DNA of 64,000 nt from Glycine soja (Eukaryota > Streptophyta > Magnoliopsida > Fabales > Fabaceae): NCBI RefSeq assembly GCF_004193775.1, contig NC_041005.1, forward strand, positions 16,525,865-16,589,864, in the 5' to 3' direction. This document shows, in pieces, positions 34,611-46,500 of this stretch. A program made the position numbers and the translations under genes. The notes beneath the pieces are model-generated. The model was not told where the DNA came from. It did not search any database and worked only from the letters and a program-made list of their open reading frames with translations. Within the stretch, counting starts at the first letter, position 1; the number at the start of each line of letters is the position of its first letter.

Positions 34611-36700
34611 TAGATGCCTCCAATGACTCGTTAGGATTTTCAAGTTTATGCCATTACTGTAAACAACAGTCACAATGCTAATAATATGGATAAATTTGAT
34701 GTCCTTATCTGATTCTTTCACAATTACATCTTTGCTTATTTAACTTCCATTGGAATGTGAATGTAAGCTGTTGATTTCTTTGCTCAAGTGACTTGTGCTC
34801 CCGAGTTGATCTCCAAGTCTGTTCAATCAGATACTGCTCGTTCTATACGTTTGGTAGGGGGTGTCGTAAATGACAAGTAAAGTAAAAAAGAAGAAAAAGA
34901 ACGTTTGATTGATTTTTTTAAAATCAAAATAAGAAGTAAAAATATTCATGTGACCTCATTTTATCGTTCTTAAAAGTTATCTTTTTGAGAGAAAAGTGAG
35001 TTATCAAGAGCAGGAGTCATTTGACTTAATCTGTCAATTGAAAATCTTTTAAATATTTCTCAAGAACTTGCACAGTTTCTTTCATTTTCCTTACTACAAG
35101 GTCATGACAAAAGACAACAATGGATACCTCAGAGCCCTACACTGGAGCAATGAGAGGCACCATGCATGAGCCTCAAGCAAACCTTGGGGCAGATCAAAAG
35201 TTCTCACCCGGTAGGTTGAAAACCCGAAAGGGAGGCCTAAGCAAAAATTAGGGTTGATATAAAAATAAAAACAATTAGTGGCATGTTATTAAGGTTTTGT
35301 CCTAAAATCCAAACTACAAAAGGGTCTAAGCCAAGATTTGAAATGACACATGGCCATGTTTCAACATCCCACACACTAGTTTATCCTTTGCTACCCCCTT
35401 CGAGCCAAAGCATATTTGTTTTCTAAAACAACAAAAAAATAGCAAAAACAAAATAGAAACCCTGAGTGGGAACCACCGCTAAACCGATGGGAAGAGCAAT
35501 GCAAAGAACACATGCATGAAGTTGGGCAACAATGAAAGGAAAAAGAAAACAAAATCTACCAAAGGCGAGTGAAGAAAATAAAAAAGAGACAAAAGATCTC
35601 CAAATTTTACAAGGAAGGCACAAAAAGTGTAATAAGGGTTAATGTATAAGACAAAAGGAGTAGAGCGCAACTCAAAAGTTGAAATGAATAAAAGCAAGGC
35701 ACTCAAGGTTCTTACTCAATATAACCCTCAAACACTCTTTGAACCTCTTTGATCTTTTCTTTCATAGCCCTCTTACCCCTGACCATGTTACAAGCCTAAT
35801 AAAGCCCATGTAGATCAAGGAATGACTAATTTTGCTTTTAAAAATATATATAAAGAAAAAGGAAAAGAGAATCCTCGAGGTTTCGCACTTGCACATTTGA
35901 GAAAGAAACTCATTTGACCAGGAGCTCATGGAAAATGCCCAAAGATAATTGTGATAATAGGGTACATTTGATGTTAGTTGCTCATGCAGACTCCTTAGGA
36001 TTCCTTTTGAATCCAAGGGTAGCCTTTTTTGTATAAATTCTTTCGGGATCAGTCCATGTCACCAAGTTTCAGCGGGATCAACAGACCCTTGGCATCACTT
36101 TATGAACTTAAATTAGGAAAGTTTCACTTGGACACATACCAAAGTGTGACAATCCATTGCCATCCTTCAATGGGGTGCACGATCGATCGCAAAGCCTTAT
36201 GTTTTCTTGCTGTGCAGAATAATCGAAGTTTTTAAAAAAGGAAAGGGGAAAACCCTAGGATCAATATTTTGGTTGATTGATTAAATGTCAAACGCCTCTA
36301 TTGTCGTCACCCAAAATTTAAAAGTGACTAAATCAAACAAAGCATACACTCTGAGGGAGTCCTCGAAGAGATTTGCAAAAAGATAGGATAAGGTCTTATG
36401 AGTTATCACGTCTTTCAGAAAAAGAAAGTCAATCTGTGTTTTCCAAAAAAAGAAAAAAAAATCAAATCAAAATCAAAATCACAAAAATAGGAAAGAATGT
36501 CATGGGCATTACATAATTTTCATGATGAAGGTTGCAAGCATCTGCATCCCAAAAATCATGTCAGGTTATAAGTGCATAGATTTCTCTTTATATACCAATT
36601 TTCCAAATCTAAATGTCCTATCTTTAGGATGAGAGACCCTCTCAAAGAGTCAATCTCTTGCTTTCTCATAAGGTTGAGCCTTTTGGTACTAGTGCCCATT
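34611..36700 (+). other. 3' non-coding region of element A
   Basis: No domain recognised. After gag the sequence jumps to typical Tat 3' DNA, including ACCCGGTAGGTTGAAAACCC near 35206-35225. All of pol is deleted. 34611-35090 could be a scrap of another element but gave no readable motif. Confidence 0.5.
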
Positions 36701-36704
36701 GGCT

Positions 36705-37240
36705 TATTTCATAGGACTCAAAGTCCTTTGCTTTATGATTTCATAGAACTCAAAATCCTCGCCTTTATCTTTTATAGGACTCAAAGTCCTTGCTTTATCT
36801 TTCATAGGACTCAAAGTCCTCTGTCATTTACATTTCAAAATACTTCAATGTCTTCAGTCATTTACGCTTTCAAAAGACAACAATGTCTTCATTTAAATTT
36901 CAAAAGACTTCAATGTCTTTAGTCATTTACGCTTTCAAAAGATGACAATGTCTGTCATTTACATTTCAAAAGAGTTCAATGTCTTCAGTCATTTACGCTT
37001 TCAAAAGATGACAATGTCTTCAGCTACATTTCAAAGACTTCAATGTCTTTAGTCATTTATTCTTTCAAAAAACGACAATGACTTTATTTACATTTCGAAA
37101 GACTTCAATGTCTCCAGTCATTTATGCTTTCAAAAGACGACAATGTCTTCATCTACATTTCAAAAGACTTCAATGTCTTCAGTCATTTACACTTTCAAAA
37201 GACTACAATGTCTTCATTTACATTTCAAAGACTTCAACAT
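36705..37240 (+). repeat. Tandem repeats in the 3' region of element A
   Basis: Two adjoining arrays. 36712-36822 holds three or four ~36-bp units with the inverted repeat AGGACTCAAAGTCCT. 36826-37235 holds about six ~67-bp units, each made of two ~33-bp halves (CAAAAGACTTCAATGTCTTC and CAAAAGACGACAATGTCTTC) around TCATTTACGCTTT. The position, between lost pol and the 3' LTR, is the same as that of the array in element C. Confidence 0.85.
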
Positions 37241-37533
37241 CTTTTTTCTTATATAGGACTCAATGTCCTAGTTTGTGCTTCATAGGATTCGACAACCTCT
37301 GTTTCTATGCTTCGAAAAGAAAAAAAAGAAGAAGAAGAAGAGAAAATAAAAAAAAAGAAGAACTTCAGATGTCTTCCGCTCTACAGAACTTCAATGTCCT
37401 GATGTTTTCTCGGTTTCACTTCCTTGGTTTCCGCCAGTTGCCCGGTTCAATAGCAAGATCGCTCGAACAAAATTAATGTCCTTATCTTTACTTCCCTTTT
37501 ATTTCCAATAAAAGATAAGTAAAGAGGGGCAAC

Positions 37534-38634
37534 TGTCATACCCTAATTTCATTTGGGGACTATCGTTTGTTGATCTTTTGATCCTTGTTAGTCGACTTAC
37601 GGTGTTGAATGCCAGTTACAATGTGAAACAGATTATCATTCAATGTTTTGATCAAGAATGCAAAACATACTGAAAAGGAGGGGCAAAAGGGTCATTTCAG
37701 GGGGTTTTCTGAACCTCGGCTCGCCTAGGCTAGCCTCTGGCTCGCTTGGGCCCCCAAATAGCTTAGGGGTGATGTAACCAGCTCGCCTAGGCGAGCTAAG
37801 CACACCTGGGCGAGCAAGGTTACTTCAAGTTGAAGCAACAACTCGCCTAGGCGAGCTGCCATGATCCCTAATGCCATCTTTTGCTATAAATAGGCGTGAG
37901 GGAGGATGAGTAAAGGGTACCAAGGTTAAACATTGAGAGAAATAAAGAGAAGAAGAAGAAAGAAGAGAAAAACAAGGCCGAGGCGCTACCAAATTACGAC
38001 CGTAATCGACTTCTATATCGTTCTTCATTCGTCATTCGGTTAGTTTTTGTTTTAAGGATTTGAATGCGATCTATGCACCCATAGGGGTCCTCTTTTGTTT
38101 TGTGCATCTTCTTCTCCTTCTTCTAGCATCAGTAATCTCATTTTCTTCTTGTAAAGTTAGTTTTAACTGTTCATTAGTGCTGTAAGTTATCTTTAAAAAA
38201 GGATTGAAGGTTAATAAGCAAAACTAAAATAAAACCAACTCATAAACTTCTTCATTCCATCAAATATCGCTTAAGATCGTTTCAAGGTCCAATGACTTAA
38301 CGATTCCCTTCGCTTTTCATTAAACATCACTTGGGATCGTTTCAAGGTCCAACGCCTTAAACGACTTTTGTTCGCAATTAAAATCAATCTTTCAAAAAAC
38401 AAAATATCAATGTAACACACAAACTTTCAAACTTAAAGAACTACGTAGGTCTGAATTCCTCATCGCACCTGAGGATACATAGAAGCAAAGCCAACACCCT
38501 TGTCGACCCCAAAAAATTAACAAACATAAAAAGGGAAAATACATAATTTTGAAGTCATGTTTTGCACACTCGATTAAAGGCTACCGACCCTTGTGACGGG
38601 CGTGTACGGTGCTAATACCTTCCCCATGCATAAA
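37534..38634 (+). repeat. 3' LTR of element A (left part)
   Basis: TGTCATACCCTAATTTC start, 1101 bp before interruption by element B. It has two near-perfect palindromes (GCTCGCCTAGGCGAGC near 37781-37796, ACTCGCCTAGGCGAGC near 37841-37856) followed by a TATA box TATAAATA at 37885-37892 and a leader ending near CATTCGGTTAGT. Confidence 0.88.
37885..37892 (+). promoter_or_regulatory. TATA box in the 3' LTR of element A
   Basis: TATAAATAGG about 30 bp after the second palindrome; absent from the 5' LTR of the same element. Confidence 0.7.
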
Positions 38635-39960
38635 TGTTAGTCGATGAATACGACTAACTTTTATGTATAAAACCTGTGTATATTGTATCAAACTTCTCCA
38701 ATTTATAGTTGTTTTGAAATATTATGAGTACTTTTTGTTAAATATAGGTAATAGATAATTTATACTTTTGTTAAGTGTGTTTAATAATCAATTTCTCTCA
38801 ATTTCAGGTTAATTAGACAAATTGGTAAAAGTGTTGTTTTCACCTTCTCGCTAAGCCAATATGTTGGCTTAGCGAGCATTCGCTAAGCGTGACACTTAGT
38901 GGCTTAGTGCGAGGAAGAATACAGAAGAAGATGAGCTGTCAGGTTCATTGAGCGCACCGCTCAAAGTCATCAAGCACACCACTTCAGCTCATCCGCTAAG
39001 CGAGAGAAGCGCGCTAAGCCAAGATTTGCAAAGGGAGTTTGGATGGCCCTAGCTTGAAGCTTTTGCATGTTTAGGAAGTTCTAGAGAGAGAAAGGTCCAA
39101 GTTCCAAAGAGTTCTGAGAGATTATGCTGTGTGAAGATCTGTGGAGATGCGAGTTCGAAGCGGAAGACGTTCTGAGAACTTGAGATGAGTTTGTGAGATC
39201 CTAAAGGTAAAGGAGACATCCTCACCACTTGTGTTTTTGCAGTCTTTCATCTTGTTCTTTTCTTTGTTGTAAAGGAGGTTTTCGGACTATGGAAAGCTAA
39301 ATCCTCTGTTGGATCTTCCCTGTAGGTACCTGATGTAAATATATTTCTATCTATGTAATGATGTTTTGTGTGTTCTCTGTGCTATCTGCTTTTCATTCCA
39401 GTGTGCTTTTACCTTGATCACGTAGATGCATGCTTTGTTAGGGTCATTCAACAGTGGGAACTGGTCTGATTCTAAAGTCCTTGGTAGTACGGGACTAAGT
39501 TGTTGTGCTATCACGAGGGATCGAGGTACAAGAACTTAGTTGTGTATGCGTGTCTTAATGCGGTCTTGGTTGAGTTTAGTCTTATAAGAGGGATCTGCAG
39601 ACGAGGCTTGATCAGGACTAGGCTAGGCTATCATGAGAAATCAGGGTCTAGCAGTCCAGGAGGCAACATAGGAATGCATGAGCATTGTTAAATAGAGAAC
39701 ATCCTTTTTAGCATCAGGAACCTATGAGGAAGACCAATGCTTCCTCTACTTATTTTTACATAGTATTTCTCTTGCGTGATTTTCTTTCTTTTTGCCTAGA
39801 TAGTTTAAATATCTGTCCATAATCACAGTTATATTTTCATAGCAGACGCGTATTTATCAAAATAGCTTGCCAGATAACACAAGTTCCCCGAGAGTTCGAT
39901 ACTCGGTTCTTACCATTTTATACTACTTGTGCCATCTGGTGCACTTGCCGGCCGCGAACA
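38635..39960 (+). repeat. 5' LTR of element B (TATA segment deleted)
   Basis: 1326 bp, TGTTAGTCGATGAATACG to GCCGCGAACA. Compared with the 3' LTR it lacks about 65 bp containing CTATTTAAGCCTG and a second stretch of about 40 bp just downstream. The hairpin at 38847-38876 is intact. The left flank is ATAAA. Confidence 0.88.
38847..38876. other. Conserved LTR stem-loop of the Athila-like family
   Basis: Perfect inverted repeat CTCGCTAAGCCA / TGGCTTAGCGAG with a 6-base loop ATATGT. The same 12-bp arms occur at 4564-4593 (loop gcagat when read on the plus strand), 6339-6368 (gcaaat) and 47143-47172 (atatgc). It lies about 210 bp from the LTR start. Confidence 0.85.
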
Positions 39961-39966
39961 AGTTTT

Positions 39967-39984
39967 TGGTGTCGTTGCCGGGGA
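39967..39984 (+). other. Primer-binding site of element B (tRNA-Asp type)
   Basis: TGGTGTCGTTGCCGGGGA, matching the complement of the tRNA-Asp 3' end with one or two differences, as used by Athila elements. Confidence 0.75.
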
Positions 39985-40179
39985 ACTTCTTTTTATTTGG
40001 GAAGTTAGCTCATTTTTAGGTGTCTATTCTTTGATTGTTTCTCTGAATATTTGTTCTTTAATTTATATTTATCTTCTTTAATTGAACTAGATAACTGCTG
40101 CCTGTTAGTATTCTACATATATAGACTCTTATACAGGTGATTTAGTTCCTCACTAAGGCAACTACTTCACTGCTAAATC

Positions 40180-40893
40180 GTGAAGATTATTATCTCAATC
40201 CCATTAATGAACTGTGATTTAGCCAGAGGAGAGCAGCATAAAGACAGTTGTTATTTTTATTCTATAAATAACCATGACCGGAGACAGGAACCGGTCATGT
40301 ATGAATACCTTAAAGAGGAAAGAGTCCTTGATCTTGAGAGTATTTTGGCAGACTTCATGACATACCAAGACAGCTCTAAAGGATCTTGTTATGGAATGCA
40401 ACAGCAGGGAACTCAATTTCAAAGGAACCATTCTTCTGCAGGCTATCACTGGGAGTCATGCTGGCAACCAAATTATGATGATAAAGTAGAAGGAGTTATT
40501 AATCTGGATGACCTACTAATGCAATTTAAAGATATAGTAGAGTCAATGCAACATTCTTTTAGAAGAACTGCAACTCAGATTAGTAAGTTGGTGGATGACA
40601 TGGCTAAGACTACGGCCAGAGAAGAGGAAGAATGTATAGAGATTGAAACGTACCAAGAAAGCATTTTTCAAGTTACCTCCATCCATCATCAGATCACCAC
40701 TGAAGAGGAAATGTCTATAATCTCCAATACTCTAGAATACTCCTGCTCGGCCGTTACTGGCTATGTTAGAGGAACAAAGAAAGGTAGATTGGAACTCACT
40801 GTAGAGGATCAAAAAGTCTCTTTTGACCTCTTTGAGGCCATGAAACATTCAGATATGGGTGATGCTTGTTCTGAGGAGGAAGAGGTGGAATAG
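40180..40893 (+). pseudogene. Gag-tail/linker remnant of element B
   Basis: 237-codon frame starting 195 bp after the primer site and ending in TAG at 40891-40893. It is acidic, with helical Glu-rich segments and no retropepsin or zinc knuckle. It covers both remnants seen separately in element X (2896-3147 and part of 2131-2739), showing that the two elements share one gag-deleted arrangement. The frame resumes after the TAG, with another TAA at 41071-41073, and leads into RT. Confidence 0.55.
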
Positions 40894-41073
40894 GAAATAA
40901 TATTAACAACTTCAACCATGATACAACATTTTCCTTTGGAAAAAGAATTGGGTGATGAGATAGACAGCTTAGTCGATAATGAAGAGTGTGATGATCCGAA
41001 AGACAATTGTGTTGATCGTGTGGTTTTCGAAAAATTGGAGAAAATAAGACCACCAGTAAAGCCCAAAGCATAA

Positions 41074-42078
41074 TTAAAAACCCTTCCAGCACATTTAAAC
41101 TATATATTCTTGGAAGATGATGAGATTAAACCGGTCATAATTAGTAACTCTTTAAAGAAGGAAGAGGAGGATCAACTAGTGCAGATTCTAAAACGTCGTA
41201 AAGCGGCTATTGGTTGGCACATTTCATCAGATCTGAAGGGAATCAGCCCATCATATTGTATGCATAAAATCAATCTGGAAACTAATTTTAAACCGGTGCG
41301 ACAGCCTCGGAGAAGGTTGAATCTTATAATGAAGGAAGAGGTAAGAAAAGAAATGCTCAAATTACTAGAGGCGGGCCTCATTTATCCAATTTCAGATAGC
41401 TCATGGGCTAGTCCTGTTCAAGTTGTTCCAAAAAAGGGAGGAATCACAGTAGTGAAGAATGACCAAAATGAACTAATTCCTACCAGAACAGTCACAGGAT
41501 GGCGTATGTGCATCGACTATAGAAAGCTTAATGAAGCCATAAGAAAAGATCACTACCCGCTTCCCTTCATGGATCAAATGCTTGAAAGACTTGCAGGGCA
41601 GTCTTTCTACTATTTTTTGGATGGATATTCAGGTTATAATCAGATTGTTGTAGATCCCAAAGACCATGAAAAGACAACTTTCCCATGTCCCTTTGGTGTT
41701 TTTGCTTATCGCCGCATGCCATTCAGGTTATGTAACGCTCCTGCTACGTTCCAAAGATGTATGATGGCTATCTTTGCTGACATGGTAGAGAAATGCATTG
41801 AAGTCTTTATGGATGACTTTTCAGTCTTTGGTGCATCTTTTGAGAATTGTTTAGCAAACCTAGACAAGGTGTTACAGCGGTGTGAAGAATCCAATCTGGT
41901 ACTTAATTGGGAGAAATGTCATTTTATGGTTCAAGAAGGTATCGTGTTGGGACACAAGATTTCAAAAAAAGGAATTGAGGTGGACAAAGCAAAACTAGAT
42001 GTTATTGATAAACTTCCACCTCCAGTCAATGTGAAAGGCATCCGTATTTTTTTGGGTCATGCGGGATTTTATCGATAG
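41074..42078 (+). pseudogene. Reverse transcriptase of element B
   Basis: Long open frame (41110-42078) with the full RT motif series: KLLEAGLIYPISDSSWASPV, WRMCIDYRKLNEAI, FYYFLDGYSGYNQI, DPKDHEKTTFPCPFGVFAYR, NAPATFQRCM, and catalytic FMDDFSVFG (FMDD at 41806-41817). It ends with the thumb region (LDVIDKLPPP, FLGHAGFYR) at a TAG (42076-42078). The RT core itself looks complete, unlike that of X. Confidence 0.88.
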
Positions 42079-42570
42079 TTCATTAAAGACTTCTCCAAAA
42101 TTGCGAAACCTCTCAGCAACCTGTTGAACAAGGAGGCTGTGTTTGTGTATGATGATGAATGTTTAGAAGCCTTTAACACCCTCAAAGCTAAATTGGTTTC
42201 TGCTCCTGTGATCACATCACCAGTAGGTGCTGTGCAAGTGATTACGCAATAGGTGTTGTGCTCGGGAAGAGGAAAGGTAGAGTATTTCATACCATCTACT
42301 ATGCTAGCAAAGTATTGAATGATGTGCAGGTTAACTATGCCACCACTGAGAAGGAATTGCTGGCAATTGTGTTCGCACTTGAGAAATTCCGATCTTATCT
42401 GGTAGGATCAAGGATAGTGATCTACACTGATCATGCTGCAATCAAATATTTGTTGTGCAAAGCTGATTCTAAGCCGCGATTGATTAGATGGATATTGCTG
42501 CTTCAAGAATTTGATTTGGTCATCAAGGACAAAAAAGGATCTGAAAATGTGGTAGCTGATCACCTATCCA
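42079..42570 (+). pseudogene. RNase H of element B
   Basis: After the TAG the polyprotein continues with FIKDFSKIAKPLSNLL and [13 protein letters not shown] deletion/frameshift near 42215-42260 removes the first catalytic region (CDASD in X). The frame from 42258 then reads [42 protein letters not shown] and ends [10 protein letters not shown]. The enzyme is defective. Confidence 0.78.
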
Positions 42571-43517
42571 GATTGGTGAATGAGGATGTCACCTCAAAGG
42601 AAGCTGAAATAAGAGATAAGTTCCCAGACAAAACATTATGGAAGTTGAAGTTTTTGATTGTTGGGGTATTGATTTCATGGGCCCTTTTTCCTTCATCAGC
42701 AGGGAATGAGTATATTCTAGTGGCTGTTGATTACGTATCTAAATGGGTGGAAGCTATGGCCACTACAAGGAATGATGTTTAAAATGTGGTGAAATTTATC
42801 AAGAAAAATATTTTTTCTCGATTTGGAGTACCTCGAATACTGATCAGTGATGGTGGTTTGCACTTCTGTAATACTCAACTCCAAAAGGTATTGGGACAAT
42901 ACCATGTGAATCATAGAGTGGTGTCCCCTTACCATCAACAAACTAATGGGCAAGTCGAAGTCTCTAACCGAGAATTAAAGAAAATACTAGAAAAAACAGT
43001 GGCATCAACTAGAAAAGACTGGTCATCCAAATTGGAAGACGCATTGTGGGCCTATAGAACTGCATACAAAACTCCAATTGGGCTGTCTCCGTTTCAATTG
43101 GTATATGGCAAATCATGTCATTTACCAGTTGAAGTGGAACATAAGGCATATTGGGCTCTAAAATTTCTGAACTTTGATGAGAAGGCATCTAGAGAGCAGA
43201 GAAAGATCCAGTTACTAGAACTAAAAGAAATGCGATTAACAGCTTATGAATCTTCGTGACTTTACAAAGAAAAGGTGAAGACTTATCACGATAAGAAGTT
43301 GTTGAAGAGAGAATTCAAACCGGGACAAGAAGTACTACTGTTTAATTCAAGATTGAAATTATTTCCTGGTAAGCTGAAATCCAAATGGTCTGGACCCTTT
43401 GTTATTAAGAAAGTTCGATCTTTCGGTGCAATAGAGCTGTATGACCCACAATCTCACAATCCCGAAAGGACATGGGTTGTCAATGGCCAAAGGCTAAAAC
43501 TGTATCATGGAAAATAA
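42571..43517 (+). pseudogene. Integrase of element B lacking the zinc-binding domain
   Basis: A deletion near 42635-42645 joins [11 protein letters not shown] to the core [20 protein letters not shown], removing the HHCC domain (about 115 residues) present in X and damaging the first catalytic Asp region. The core continues after a TAA (42780-42782) with [10 protein letters not shown] (second Asp), [18 protein letters not shown] (Glu), [20 protein letters not shown], a TGA at 43257-43259, and the C-terminal GPFVIKKV module, ending near 43517. Confidence 0.85.
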
Positions 43518-46500
43518 TTTAGCAGGACATAGGACACTGTTCATTTGATCGCCAAGTGAGGCAAAAGCGTCAAGCTAATGACGTTAAAGAAGCACTTCCT
43601 GGGAGGCAACCTAGTTTTAAGCTTTGATGTGTTTGTTTTTCATGCATTTGATCATTAGGAACTTGCTTAATAATCTTTATATGGAGCATATCAACCTCTC
43701 TTTGAATGTGAAATTAAGGGTTTTAATTTCTTGGGAAAGGACTAAGTTATCACTTAGAAAAATCTTTTTGAAAATTAGTCCTTTCGCTAAGCACTTGCTT
43801 CTCGCTAAGTGCATAGGCACTATGCGCTAAGCCATGAGTTCAAGCGCTTAGCACACCACCTTGGCACCTGAGGTTGATTATTTCCGCTAAGCGACGACCT
43901 GATCACTCAGCGATGGCTTCCCTTGGCTAAACGCGACCCTATGTCGCCAAACGCTTTTCATTGCGGTCAGAATTGAGGGCCATGGGGCTGAGCGCATAAT
44001 CTGCTGGCTAAGCGGATATTCTTGTGGTTTAAATTGGATTTAAATTAGCTTAGTGCCATTCATATCTGCTAAGCTAATTGCTTGCGGTTGTTCGTGCACT
44101 AAGCGGATCTTTTAACCGCTCAGCGCTAGCTTCACTGCACATAAAATACATGATTTCTGCTAAGCAAGCTTAGATCTCGGCTTAGCGAAAGCTACAGGTT
44201 TTTTGGTCTATAGATCTTGCTAAGTGGTATATTTAACTTGCTAAGCTAAGTATTTATGTGCTATAAAAAAAACACCCAAACGACTCTTCTGCTTAGCGCG
44301 AGCCCCACTAAGCAACTAGCCTTGGAAAATCAAACGACTCTCCCGCTTAGCGAACGCTTCGCTAAGCGGGAGCATCGAAAAAAGCATTGGTTAAGTGTAA
44401 CTTCAGCACAATGACAAGTGCTGAGTGTAGGGATAGCTAGAGAATTTTGCATAAACCATATCATCTCTTTCTCTCTCTCATCTAATGCAGCATCTGCATT
44501 GGGTCAACTGTATCAGCAATTCAAGTAAGTTCCTCATGATCCTTATCGTTTTTATTTTGCTCAACCTTAGGATAGACAACTTTTAAAACTAGCTTTAGGA
44601 ATTATAGGATTGTAGTATGTGTAGGAGTAGCTTAAGTTTAGGTGTCAATATAGGGTGTCTGTTGATAGGTATGTTGGAAACCTTGCATGCAAAATCTGAC
44701 TATTAGAGGTTTCAATTTTAGAAGAATATGAACTGTGTTTTCTTCTATTTTCTGGAAATTTGCAATGAACATGCTTAGCGACCTTTCAGCGCTCAGCAAG
44801 TTCATCTATACTCATCGCATACTTGTATTTCTGGTAGAACTTGCTGAGCGAACCTGTCGCGTTAAGCGATTGGATCTGTAGAGGATGAATATTCATCCTC
44901 TGGATAAGTACTTGTGGCTAAGCAAGGCTGATTCTCCAAGCCCAAGTAACTGGTCATGATAGTCGTACGCTGAGCCAGTATCCTTGTGCCAAGCGAAGTT
45001 CTTTATGGTAGTGACTGAGCTGAGCGACCCATTTTGCTAAGCTCCCATAACTTAGTAGAATTTGTAAAAATTTTACTGTGTAATACCGCTAAGCATGGCT
45101 CAGGGAGAGCTAAGCGCACATCATTGCAGCAAGTTATAGGCTTAGCGGGATTTATACGCCAAGCGAGTATAGTGTTTTTTGAGAAGACTCGCTAAACGGT
45201 CTATACTGTTTTGTTAGGACCGCTAAGCGAATGCTGTTTCACTAATAACAAGCCAATAGTATCCATGGAGCAATTTTTAGATAAAGTGGCCTGGCCTGAG
45301 GTTTAGTTGTCGTTAGGAAGATCTTCTAAGGTTGTGCCCCCAGTCCCATACCAACAAGGACAGAGCCTGCACCAGCTGAGTCGCGACCACTAGTAGTAGA
45401 CCCACCGGCTTCCCCAGAGGTTGAGATTCTACCAGCTCCACCAGCACCACCTTTTATACTCATTCTCGATGACTCAGATAATGAAGTTGTAGCTCCTCCT
45501 GACTCACCAGCCTACTACCTAGAGGATGGTTTAGACTTTTCTGACTGGATGGACTAGTGAGGAAGTTGTGTTCCATCTTGACAAGAATGTGGATATTTCT
45601 GGAGATTTTATGCTTCTTTTTGTGATTTTGAATTATTAGTATAACTTTGATGTTAGTACATTAGTTACTTTTTGTTAGTTTTGTGCATGAGTAGTATAGT
45701 TGCTCATCTTAAAGCATCATGAACAATTTAACTTTTGATGGTATGGCATTGATGTAGTTTATTTATTTTGTGAAAATGGGTGTATGACTTTGTTTTAAAT
45801 TGAATGCATGCTTAAGATGAGATTTGTGTTTCCTTTCATGAATTTGAGCAAGTGTGCATGTCGAACAAAGAAAGAACAACAATGTGAACTTGCATTTAGA
45901 ATTGTTAGTCAGTAGACAGATTGATTGTGAAAGAAAAGCTTGAACCGAAAACCGGTGAGAGTGTGACCTTAAACTGTGAGTGAACGACTAGCTATGAGCA
46001 ATAATATTTGCATGAATATCTGAATTTTAGAATGAAATGTATAAATTAGGACATGATGAAGGCCATGATTGTACATACACAAGCTCTCTGACCAAATAAC
46101 TTACCTTGAATGATACTTGTATCTTTTGCTCCCATGTATAAAGTTTATTGATTTGTCATTAACTGAACCCTGAACTTTAAATGAGTATCTCCTAATACCT
46201 TGTTTAGATTCTAGGAGAGCATATGGTTCAAGACAAATTTACTCTAAATTTGGGGGAGAAAAGTTGAAAGGAATGAAAAGAAAAAGGTTAAGCATCAGCA
46301 CACACAACAAATAAGTTGTATGTTAAAAAAAAAGAGAGAAGAAAGAAAAGAATAAATTGTGTTGTTACAATAAGGTTAAAAGAAACTTGAGAGGAAAAGA
46401 TAGTGAGAAAGCTACTGGTATAATACAAGACCATTGGGATAAGTCAAGGATTTGTGCTCTCTTAGAATCTAAACCTTTGAATCCTAGAAAAACCAATGAA

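Larger units (their letters stand above)
31414..38634 (+). mobile_element. Tat-lineage gypsy element A, pol-less, cut by element B
   Basis: 5' LTR (31414-32106), primer site, leader, a broken gag (33630-34610), no pol, a 3' region with tandem repeats, the polypurine tract AAAGAGGGGCAAC (37521-37533), and a 3' LTR from 37534 interrupted at 38634 by element B. The LTR start TGTCATANCCTAATTTC and polypurine tract match Tat element C. The remainder of its 3' LTR must lie beyond the right window edge, after the nested elements. Confidence 0.85.

Noticed and set aside
35423..36235. Small hydrophobic frames in the 3' region of element A
   Set aside because: No domain, no start context, and located in non-coding Tat 3' sequence.
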